Shown: positions 38,369 to 48,100 of the stretch, in pieces | Layout of the letters: each line of letters opens with the position of its first letter | Numbering within the stretch: position 1 is the first letter of the stretch | Assembly (NCBI GenBank): GCA_964534315.1 | Contig: CAZHOV010000007.1 | Coordinates: 1 to 64,000 of the forward strand | Direction: 5' to 3' | Source: CAZHOV01 sp964534315 | GTDB lineage: Bacteria > Bacteroidota > Bacteroidia > Chitinophagales > Saprospiraceae | DNA: 64,000 bases | Made by a program: the position numbers and the translations under genes | The notes under the pieces: generated by a model | What the model was told of the DNA's origin: nothing | The model's input: only the letters and a program-made list of their open reading frames with translations | Database searches by the model: none

Positions 38369-38772
38369 AATCAGCTAGTTTTTTTCAGAGACCGTCCTCA
38401 AATTTTTCAGCTCAACGCTTACTGGTAAAAAAAGTGCACATTAATTCAATTGCGAAGAAAAATTTCTAGATGGCCTCTGTTGGTCAATAACTTATATATT
38501 AGAGAACACAAATTTTCTTTTAACCAAACTATTTCATTTTCTGGTATTAAAGGCTTAAACGTATTCCTAAAAAAATACCTAAACCCAAAATAATTCAAAG
38601 AACCTAACAATAAAGCTTAACTTTCCTATCTAATAGCTTTACTTTAATAACATGCTTGATTTCAAAATGTTTAGTAAATAACTATTTTTTTTAGTAATTC
38701 ACTCTTTTCTTAATCATATACTACAAATATAAATAGTTTTACTATTACTTGCAACTATGCTGCTATCTTTTT
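38369..38772. other. AT-rich intergenic region upstream of the ECF sigma gene
   Basis: About 400 bp with no gene. It contains the dyad at 38732-38746, close behind the TPR gene stop codon. Otherwise I see only AT-rich sequence that could hold the sigma promoter and a long leader. Confidence 0.5.
38732..38746. promoter_or_regulatory. Dyad AATAGT-TTT-ACTATT
   Basis: The most symmetric member of the dyad family (6+6 around TTT). It lies 27 bp past the TPR stop codon and about 360 bp upstream of the sigma start, so its target is less obvious than for the other three sites. Confidence 0.35.
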
Positions 38773-40065
38773 TTAGAAATTACAGAAATACTGGATGTAG
38801 CTGCTTCCCAGTTCATTCCCCTGGTCTGAAGCAATGGAAAAATCTCTACAAGCGTCAATACGTTGATTCAACAGGAACCTGGCAAGCCCCCGGTTGAGGT
38901 GCGCTGCATGTAAGGAGGGATCGATTTCGAGTGCCCTATCATAGAATTGAATAGCTTGTTTTATCTGACCGACCAGGAAGTAAACATTACCCCTTAATTT
39001 GTAGACCACTGCAGAAGGCGCTTCTGAATTCATAAAGACGGCTTCAAAATCTTCGATAGCCGCTTCAGCATTTCCCAATATCTTGTATATTAGTCCCCGA
39101 TTGAACTGAACGACTGCCCGGTACTCCGCATAATTTTCCATGAGCCAGGTGTATTCTTTTAAGGCTTGTTTGTATGAACCGGTAAGGAATAATAAATAGG
39201 CACGCTCCAAATAGAATGCACCTTTGTCAGGAATGAGTTCAATTGCCTTCTCTACGTGAGAAAGCGCCTTAGTGTAATTACCCTGCCTTTTTTGTAGTAT
39301 CCCCAAATGAAAAATACTGAGGTGGTAGGTAGGATTGATGCGTAAAGCATTTTGAAAAGAACGCTCTGCTGATTCCAACGCCCCTATCTTCATCAATAAG
39401 AAGCCCTTTAAATCCATAGCCCAAAAAGCCTCCTTGTCGGTATCAATGAAATAATCTATTTCATCAATAGCACTCACCATATTATCTGTACTCAATGTAG
39501 AGAGATCGCAAGGATTGAGCAACGACAGCGAATCTATAAAAAGAAAAGCATCCAGTTCATATTCATCCACTTCATCCCCCAATTCCAGAAAATGATAGTG
39601 CAAATGTTGCAGATAGGTACAAAAGTAACTGTTCTCGATACTCTTACTTAGTCCTTTCAAATAAGTAGAAGGCTCAAAGTCGAGTAAACTCAGCCGCCTG
39701 CGCGTATCCGGATAACCAAATAGATCGGCAACATAAGGATTTAGCATTTCAGCCATTCTAAAATCCTCTTCTGCTTCCTGTACCCGGCCAATTTTATGCT
39801 TGGCCACTCCCCGTTTAAAATAGATTTCTGCGGCATAAGGATCAATAGCTAAAGCGGCATCATATTCAAAAATAGCCTGCTCTATCGCAAAGGACTTCAT
39901 CAAATTATCGGCATGGATTAAGTGCGGTAGTACGCTGCGTTCATTCTGCTGTCCAGGCTGGTAGGGGCCATCTGTTTTTGGGGTAACATTTTGCCGGTTC
40001 GATTGAGCTGCTATTGTACCAAAGATTAACAATAACAAAAAATGGATGGAAAATACTTTTTTCAT
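38773..40065 (-). CDS. Secreted or periplasmic TPR-repeat protein
   Basis: 430 residues with a signal peptide (MKKVFSIHFLLLLIFGTIAAQ). Several TPR units are visible, e.g. FEYDAALAIDPYAAEIYFKR (about 65-100), FQNALRINPTYHLSIFHLGI (about 240-275), YTKALSHVEKAIELIPDKGA (about 280-310) and AIQFYDRALEIDPSLHAAHL (about 370-405). Such proteins usually act as protein-interaction scaffolds in the periplasm. No catalytic domain. A dyad lies 20 nt upstream of its start, and a 17-bp-lattice repeat lies directly beyond that. Confidence 0.85.
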   Translation of the reverse strand: MKKVFSIHFLLLLIFGTIAAQSNRQNVTPKTDGPYQPGQQNERSVLPHLIHADNLMKSFAIEQAIFEYDAALAIDPYAAEIYFKRGVAKHKIGRVQEAEEDFRMAEMLNPYVADLFGYPDTRRRLSLLDFEPSTYLKGLSKSIENSYFCTYLQHLHYHFLELGDEVDEYELDAFLFIDSLSLLNPCDLSTLSTDNMVSAIDEIDYFIDTDKEAFWAMDLKGFLLMKIGALESAERSFQNALRINPTYHLSIFHLGILQKRQGNYTKALSHVEKAIELIPDKGAFYLERAYLLFLTGSYKQALKEYTWLMENYAEYRAVVQFNRGLIYKILGNAEAAIEDFEAVFMNSEAPSAVVYKLRGNVYFLVGQIKQAIQFYDRALEIDPSLHAAHLNRGLARFLLNQRIDACRDFSIASDQGNELGSSYIQYFCNF

Positions 40066-40085
40066 AGGGCTTTGCTTTAAAGGTG

Positions 40086-40099
40086 AATAGTTTTACTTT
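40086..40099. promoter_or_regulatory. Dyad AATAGT-TTT-ACTTT upstream of the TPR gene
   Basis: An imperfect member of the dyad family, 20 nt upstream of the ATG at 40065. One half site matches perfectly (AATAGT) and the other departs at one position within the core. Confidence 0.35.
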
Positions 40100-40131
40100 A
40101 AAACAAAATACTTCACAAATATGTTCCCGCC

Positions 40132-40205
40132 CATATAGGTGTACTTCACCTATAGGTGGAGTACACTTATAGATGGAGTACACCTAAAGGTGTACTCCAC
40201 GTACC
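40132..40205. repeat. 17-bp-lattice palindromic repeat, locus 4
   Basis: Reads as (C)ATATAGGTG + TACTT + CACCTATAGGTG + GAGTA + CACTTATAGATG + GAGTA + CACCTAAAGGTG + TACTC + CAC. Four 12-mer units sit on an exact 17-bp period, the longest array of this family here. It lies between the TPR gene promoter and the 3' end of the lipase gene. Confidence 0.88.
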
Positions 40206-40220
40206 CGGCGAAAAAAAAAA

Positions 40221-41056
40221 TTACTCCAACTGCTCTTTTATCCACCTCACCATCCTCTCCAACACCTCCTCTTTCTCGGGCTCATTGTGAATTTCGTGGT
40301 AAAATCCTTCCAATAATTCAAACTTAAGCGGCCCCTCTACACGTTGGGCAAATTGAACCGACCCCTCAGGGTCGGTAANNNNNNNNNNGTAAGTCGGTCT
40401 GCACTGCCATGTAAAATATAGGTGGGAATAGGAACCGTTCCCTTGTAACAATCTAACCAATCTGCCGCCTCCAAAGAACTCAGCCCGGCAGCAACGGAAA
40501 TTTTGCTATGAACCAATGGGTCTTGCTTATACCGGTCAACAACGTCAGCATCCCGGGAAAGATAATCGACAAGCAGCTGATTATTTTGAGCCAAGGATGG
40601 CCAAATAGTTCTGATCAGTTTTCCAAAAATGTATTGAATCTTCGGCGGATATTTCGGAAGCCTGATAAATGGCCCTGTCGCAATCACCCCCAAAAGAGGA
40701 GGCTCATACCGAAGCATAGTATTCAACACCACATTTCCACCCAAACTATGCCCATACAAAATGACAGGAACGCCGGGATAATGCTCCTCCGTCCTTGCAA
40801 CCAACAACAAAACGTCCTCAAAAAGGTCTTCCATGCGATCTACGTGCCCCCGCTTACCATCTGAATACCCATGCCCCCGCAAATCCATCGCCACTACCGC
40901 CATCTGATGTTGCCCAAAAAATTGGCCAACATGCGCATACCGCCCGCTATGCTCCCCTAAACCATGAATAAGCACAACCACAGCCTTGGGACTTACCCGC
41001 GGCCAATGCCCTATTTTTAGTTTTACTCCGTCTTTGGTGGTAATAAAATCGTTCAT
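40221..41056 (-). CDS. Alpha/beta hydrolase, monoacylglycerol lipase / lysophospholipase type (split by scaffold gap)
   Basis: The N-terminal part starts at 41056 (MNDFITTKDGVKLKIGHWPR) and contains the oxyanion HGLGEHSGRY and the nucleophile elbow GHSLGG (Ser104). It reads up to ILHGSADRL at the 10-N gap. On the other side a different frame reads TDPEGSVQFAQR ... LEGFYHEIHNEPEKEE, supplying the His. On the minus strand the flanks end CGACTTAC and begin TTACCGACCC, so merging the shared TTAC gives ADRL-TDPEG in one frame and a 273-residue protein, the normal length for this family. The gene is therefore probably intact and the gap is an assembly artefact. It would hydrolyse monoacylglycerols or lysophospholipids. 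No signal peptide. Confidence 0.88.
40379..40388. other. Scaffold gap (10 N)
   Basis: Ten Ns interrupt the lipase gene. Both flanks carry the same 4 bases (minus strand TTAC), so the true gap is probably an overlap of minus 4 bases rather than missing sequence. Confidence 0.95.
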
Positions 41057-41195
41057 GTTGGGGAGATTAGATAAAATTTAAATTGGAATTAAGAAATTGC
41101 AAAATCTCATTATCCTTCATTAGTTTGTCAACTCAATTAACTTCTTTGGCAACGTATTATTCCTTGCACATTGCTAACTACACATGGCCTACTAC

Positions 41196-41807
41196 CTACC
41201 TCGGTATCTCCTGCTTCAACAGATCATAAACCTGCAGACCTTTTTCGTAAAAGGCTTCTATTTTCTTAGGCGGTACAAGCTTCCGGTATTTGTAGAGGAC
41301 CATATAATAATTAACTCCTTCCAGATACCATCCGCGTTCAAGCGTAAAAAAATGAACAACCTCCTTCGTCATCCGCCTGCGAATGCGCTCTTCGTCTTCT
41401 CCTTTTAGCAAATAGCGGTCTGAAAACTCAGGATATTCTTCAAAATCAATATCATCCATGCCAAAGAAACTGGCAATCTTATGAAAAAAATGCTCTGGCT
41501 TTAAATACAACTCGGGAAGATCCAGGTCTTTAGCCTTGATAAAAAACACCGTCTGCCTGTGTCGTACCGGCGTATTGCCAGCCTGAATAACATATTGATA
41601 ATCGAAAACATGTAACTGAACATTCAAAAGCTGACTAGTACCACTCACCAAATTATAAATGCGCCTGCTATGACCTTTTCCAAATAATTTGAACCCCGTA
41701 AGCGCTTTAATCAAGCCGTACTCATCCCGGTATGCATATTCCATATTCAACCGGCGAGCTAATTTCTGAAATGCTTCTGAACGAGATCGTAAATTTCTAA
41801 TTGCCAT
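41196..41807 (-). CDS. Conserved-looking hypothetical protein
   Basis: 203 residues, no signal peptide or membrane helix. The N-terminus is basic (MAIRNLRSRSEAFQKLARRL) and the centre has the beta-rich stretch VQLHVFDYQYVIQAGNTPVRHRQTVFFI in pieces such as LHVFDYQYV. The C-terminal half is helical (LERGWYLEGVNYYMVLYKYR). It resembles Bacteroidota proteins of unknown function with a folded cytoplasmic domain, but I cannot name a family. Its start lies just beyond the 70-bp hairpin array. Confidence 0.6.
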   Translation of the reverse strand: MAIRNLRSRSEAFQKLARRLNMEYAYRDEYGLIKALTGFKLFGKGHSRRIYNLVSGTSQLLNVQLHVFDYQYVIQAGNTPVRHRQTVFFIKAKDLDLPELYLKPEHFFHKIASFFGMDDIDFEEYPEFSDRYLLKGEDEERIRRRMTKEVVHFFTLERGWYLEGVNYYMVLYKYRKLVPPKKIEAFYEKGLQVYDLLKQEIPR

Positions 41808-41853
41808 AGGAGATTTTTTTTGGTCTTAGGTTTTAGGTCTTAGGTGTGGTACC

Positions 41854-42133
41854 GGTCCTAGGGGCGTTGCCCCTAGTTTAGGAAAGATCAGTCCTTCAGA
41901 CTGATCTTGTCCTCTTGTCTTTCGGTCCTAGGGGCGTTGCCCCTAGTTTAGGAAAAGTCAGTCCTTCAGACTGATCCTATCCTCTGGTCTTTCGGTCCTA
42001 GGGGCGTTGCCCCTGGTTTAGGAAAGATCAGTCCTTCAGACTGATCTTGTCCTCTGGTCTTTCGGTCCTAGGGGCGTTGCCCCTGGTTTAGGGAAAGTCA
42101 GTCCTTCAGACTGATCTTGTCCTCTGGTCCTCT
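41854..42133. repeat. Hairpin tandem array, four 70-bp units
   Basis: Units begin GGTCCTA at 41854, 41924, 41994 and 42064, an exact 70-bp period. Each unit has two hairpins: GGGGC-GTT-GCCCC, and AGATCAGTC-CTTCA-GACTGATCT (copies 1 and 3 perfect, copies 2 and 4 with changes at the stem base). The array begins about 20 bp beyond the stop of the cassette 2 adhesin. A short CCTCTGGT repeat (42121-42150) links it to the gene. Confidence 0.92.
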
Positions 42134-42152
42134 GGTCCTCTGGTCCCCTGGT

Positions 42153-45100
42153 CTATCTAAGCAGCGTTACATTGCCTTTTTTGATAAACTCATCTCCATC
42201 CAGACATCTCACCTTTAAGTAATAGCCGTAAACATCCGGCGATAATCGTTCTCCATTATAGGTGCCATCCCAACCGTAATCTTTTGAGGTGGTTTCAAAT
42301 ACCTTTTCTCCCCAACGGTTGTAAATGATCATTTCAATAGCGTCGATGGGATTTCCGCGAACAAATAGTACGTCATTCTCTCCGTCACCATTCGGCGTAA
42401 AGGCTTCCGGCACAAAGATGAACGGTTCATCACAAGCGCGTTTGACTACTGTTACGACCAGGTCTCTTGTCTCAACACAGCCCGATGCTGTAGTTACTTC
42501 AAGGGTGTAAGTAGTCGTCTGTTCAGGTGTTGCTTCAGGATTATAAACATCATCCCTATCAAGGGTAGGACTGGGCGTCCACTGGTACTGATAACGTTCA
42601 TTGAAAGTAGCTAATAATTGCGCGCTGCCCCCAAATGGAATAGATGCCGGACTTGCGGTAACAAGCAGATCATTTTCAAAATCCTCTACAACTACCTGCA
42701 CACTATCAATAATGGTACACCCAAATTGATTGGTCGCTTCCAAATAGTAAGTACGATCAGAGGCGGGATTGACAACAGGGTTCAACGATTGAGCTCCCTC
42801 TAGAATATCTTCTTCCGGCATCCAGAAATAGACTAAGGTATCTTCAGGAACCAGATTCTGAGCAGATAGCGTAACAGGCTGACTATCGCAGATCGCGACA
42901 TCCTCTCCCATTTCCAATAAAGGACCAAAATTACCAACCAGAATGGAATCTTCCGTCACACAATCATTCTCATCTTTCACACGCACATAATAATAAACCG
43001 GCTCTCCAGCCTCCACTTCCAAGGATGGATCGGTGCTGATAACCGGCGTAAAGTCAGGTTGATCCGACCATTCAATATCAATAGACTGGCTGGTACTGGC
43101 TTCGAGGATAACACTGCCGGGCGAGCACCGCAGTTGGTCTTCCGGCAACGTCACTGCGGCTCCTTCATAAAGCTCTACCCGCACTTTCCTAAATAATTTA
43201 CAGGTATCTCCTGAACTAAAATCCGTGATATTTACAAAATAGGTAATACTGCTTTGAGGACTTGCAGTTGGATTGGCCACATCTGTTTCATCTAATCCGA
43301 TATTGGGCCACCATTCATAAGTGTAAGCAGGATTACCTCCCGGATTAAGCTCTACGGGAGCACCATCACATGAAAATAGCGTGTCGGGCGTATCAAAATC
43401 CAGCAAATTTAGCTGAAGCGTGTCTGCTATGGAATCTACACATCCCGCGAACGTCGTAATTTGTAACTCAACGATCAATTCCTGAGTATTGTACACGACC
43501 AACTGAGGGTTCTGCACACTATCCGTAACTCCGTTGCTGTAGATCCACGCCCACTGTGCAATGTCATCCTGGACATGAGAGGATAAATCCGTAAAATCCA
43601 CAATCAAACTATCTGCGGCACACCCATCTATATTCCACTCAAAATCTACATCCAGGTATGGCCCGTCAACTACCTCAATCGGAAGTAACAGCGTGTCAGG
43701 GCAATCAACAAAGGATTCGCTTAAAACAAGCGTCACCACATAATCGCCCGTAGCGGGATAAGTGTGGCTAACCATACTACCGGTAGCAGAAGCATCCGGA
43801 TCGGTAGGGTCGCCAAAAAACCAGGTCATATAAGGTCCATTCGGGCCATTATGAGCAAAATTAACTTCCAGACTCTCGCATTGACCGTAATGCACAAAAG
43901 GCGCTTGATCACTCGTATCGGCCACAGCAATCATTATCGTATCCTGACGGATACATTCCAGTTGATTCTCGCTGGTCAGGTAAATCTCAAAAGTACCCGG
44001 TTGAGAGATGTCAATCTCTACATTGGGAGAGTTCGCTCCACTGATAATAAAATTGGCGGGCTCCCAGTTGAAACTCAGCAGGTCATTCGGATCCATATTA
44101 AAAATAGATATGGTGGCTACAGAATCCTGGCAAAAAAAGTAGGTATCTTCGACCATGATATCTACACCATTCCCGGTGATCATCACCTCATCGGTCTGTG
44201 TACATCCGAACGCATCAGATACAGATAACGAATAAATTACATCCCCCATAGGATTGACCAAAACAGAAGAATCAGTACTGATTACCTGCCCATTTTCCGA
44301 CCATTCATAACTCACCGACACTTGGGTAGAAGCAACCAATTCCAGCTCATTCTCACAGGTAGTCGCATCTTGAGGTAGTTCTAACCCGATAGCCTCTGGA
44401 ACAATGACTACTACATTCCGATCAACTTTGCAGGTATCAGCAGAAAAATTCTGAACGGTTAGGGCGTATTCTGTAGTAATACCAGGGTCAGCAAATGGAT
44501 TGGCAGCAGTGGAGTCGCTCAAACCGGTAGCGGGAGACCAAGTATAATGCAATGTTGTATCTCCATCAGGGTTAAGGAAGACGCCAGTTCCCGGACAAGC
44601 GATCAGCGTGTCCGCAATTGATATATCGCCGATGAGATCGATCGGCACTTCCTGAAAAATGCTGTCGGCACAATCTAGAGTGGTATTAATAATGAGTAGG
44701 ACTTCCAGTACTGTATCTTGTGTGATAACAGCCGTAGCCTGGTCATCGGTGCTGACCAAATCGCCATTAATATACCACTCCCAACTTTCTGTATTGTCTT
44801 GTACATTTAGGGACTGATCAAAGAAAAGCACCTCTAATTCAGCTGCATCACAATCGGTGTATTCCACCCCAAAATCTGCTTCAAGCAATGCTCCACCGAT
44901 AAAAAGCTCTTGTGAAATGGTGTCTGAACAGGAAACATTGTATGGAATGGTCAGTTGGATGGTATACAAACCAGAATCCGGATAGGTGTAAGAAGGATCT
45001 GTTCCGACATCCATAAATCCAGGATTAGCAGGGTCTCCAAAAGACCAAATATAATCAGGAGATCCGGTACTCTGGTTAAAAAATTCTGCCGTAACCCCAT

Positions 45101-48100
45101 CGCATAATATATCACTTTCAAAGGCAAGCTCCAGACTGTCATCAATAATAACAAAGCTGGTGGTGTCTTGAGTAGAACAACCAAATTGATTCGTCGTCGT
45201 AACGGTCAATTCAAAACTACCAGATTCAGAAGTATTGATCATAGGAAGGGCAGAATCGCCTCCGCTTTGAATCAAGCTAGCCGGCTGCCAATCGTAGGTC
45301 AGCGTATCGGAAGGATCAGAGTTCAATAAATTGACCTGTAAAAACTCATTCTCGCAAACGGCTTCTACTGCATTTAGCAAATTCACATTAACGGCATTAC
45401 CCTGTATCATTATCTCCTGTTCTTCACTACATCCATTTGCATCGAAAGCTGCCAATACATAAGTATTTGTGCCGTTAGGCTCTACGATAACGCTACTGGC
45501 AGTATCGATGATTTCTCCCTGTCCATCATACCAAACAAAATAGCTTACATTGTAACCGATTGCCTCCAGGGTTAGCACTTCGTCACACACGGTAGTATCC
45601 TCGTGAAACTCATAATTGAGTAAGGGAAATATAGTTACCGGAACACTGTCTCTAACCGTACAAACCCCATCGCTAATCGTAGACACTTCCACCGGATAAA
45701 CGATACTGATCTCCGGATTCACTACCGGGTTTTGGGCAGTTGAATCTTCCAAAGTCGGCCAAAAATAAGTCAGGTCGGGATCTCCATTATCATTTAACGA
45801 TAACGCTTCTCTGGGACACCCCAAAAGGGAGTCGGGCAAAAAAGTGTTTTCAATCACATCCACCTCAAGTACCTGGGTAATAGAATCGATACAATCACCA
45901 AGTGATTTCACAACTAGAGTTGCCTCCAGCATTTGATCTTCGGTTAGTGTGACAACTGGATTTTGCTCCTGAGAGGTCTGACCATTACTAAAAACCCAAT
46001 CCCAGGCTAATATGGCACTTTGAGGGTGGGAGGATTGGTCAAAAAAGGATATTTCTACAAAATTCTCTTCACATTCTGTAAATTCCCAGGAAAATCCAGG
46101 ATTTAAAAAAGGCCCTTCCATTACTTCTACCGGCAGCGTTATGGTATCTGGACAGGAGGGTAATTCCAATATCAGCGTAACGGTATACATCCCCAGGGAA
46201 GGGTAGGTATAGCTAACTGACGGTCCGGTAGCTGTAGCATCCGGGTTTTGAGAATCTCCAAAATACCAGGTATAAAAAGGAGCATTAGGGCCCTGGTTGA
46301 CGAAATTAACGGTCACTCCTGATCCGTCACATTGTGCGTAGTCGATAAAAGAAGTCTGATCTGAGGTATCAATCACAAAGGCATTCACGGCACCGGTAGT
46401 ATTACATCCGAATTGATTACTAGCCTGAAAAGTGTAAAGGGTCATGCCGGGTTCCGTAGTTTCTACCAATGGTGAACCACTACTTGCACCCGCTAAAATA
46501 TTATCAGCGGGCGACCAGTTAAAGGTCAGATCGTCATTGGGATCGAGATTGGTGACTGCTAAATTTCCGGGTTCTCCAAGGCAGAAGGCGCTGGTATCTT
46601 GCACTTCTATATTGATCCCGTTGGAGGTGACGTCGATACTATCGGTTTGAGTGCAATCAAACACATCAGAAACCGTTACAAAGTATGTCTCTGTTCCAAT
46701 AGGCATAACCGTAATATCTGTTCCCGTCCCAATGGTGTCGCCTACCTCATTTTGCCATACAAATTCCTGTCCCAGCGGACTAAACACGCCGATATTGATT
46801 TCATTCGAACAACTGATGATACTTCCTGGAAGCGTTAATCCGAAATCCGGGGGCACTGCGGCAAACACATCTTTAGAAATAGAGCAGGTATCCGCACTGA
46901 TCGCTGTTATCGTAGCGGTATAAGTCGTCGTCTGATTAGGACTAACTTCAGGATTGAAAGAAGTTGGATCATCGATAAAATTATCAGGAGACCACAAGTA
47001 GGAATAGGTAGAATCTCCTCCTGGGTTTAAAAAGGCGCTACTCCCTCGGCAAATGATAATCGTATCTTCCATTTGTAGGCCATCGATGATATCGATGGGA
47101 AAAGTTTGTTCGATAGAATCCTGGCAGCCTTCATCGGTTGTTATGGTTAATTGGACTCCAAGATCGCCATCATTTGAAAAATTAATAAACGGCGGAAACT
47201 GCCCTGAGAAGGTCTGCCCAGTACTAAATGCCCAGTCCCATTCGACCACATTTCCCTGCAGCAAATCTGCATTTTCTGACACTTCCACTAAAATTTCACC
47301 TTCCGTACAATTGAAATACGATACCTCTGCGTTCGCCAAAGCTACCGGACGGGTAAGATCCAGTGTTCGCTCAAGCGTATCCTCATTAATACAGGGTGCA
47401 TTCCGCTGACTTATCAGGCGGACAGTATACAAACCGGTGTCGGGGTAAGTATAAACTGGATTGATCAGCGTAGAGGTATCGGCATTAGTAGTGGTATCAC
47501 CAAAATCCCACCGGTAGGCTTCTCCATCAATAGTCGTATTAATAAACGCTACCGTTAGGCCATCGCAACTCAATTGCTGATCAAAATCGAGTTGTAATTG
47601 CTTGACTTGCACAAAGACCGTCCGTTCTATTGAACAATTATTATCAGCATCTTCTACCAAAACGGTATAGGTAGTAGATTCATCGGGATTAGCCGTAGGA
47701 TTAGGCGTATTGGTGGCGGAGAGTCCGTCAGAGGGTGTCCAGGTATATTGAAAATCAGCTACAAAATTAGGATTGATGGGGATAGATTCACCCAGGCAAA
47801 TACAAAAGGAATCTTGTAGCAGATCAAATGGGCCGACAGGATCGACAAAAAAGCTGAGGGAAGCAGTTTGCTCACAGCCATTTGCAGAGCGAGCCGTCAA
47901 ACTCAGGGTCACCTCCCCGTCCACCCTCGGGAATTGAAAAGTAGGTTGTTCAAGCGTGGAGGTTAAGGTCGTCGCTCCGTAAGTTAATTCCCAAAACCAA
48001 CCATTGACCGGAGAGACCGGATCGTTAGAGAGGTCGATACCTGTTACGGAGATGGTATCGCCACATTCCAAAATTTCGGCGGTAAGATCTGCAGTAAGGG

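Noticed and set aside
25838..40205. The 17-bp-lattice loci as CRISPR arrays
   Set aside because: Spacing is 5 nt, linkers come in two complementary pairs rather than unique spacers, and no cas genes are present.
40221..41056. Lipase as a frameshifted pseudogene
   Set aside because: The frame change is produced by the 10-N placeholder. Merging the shared flank bases restores one frame.
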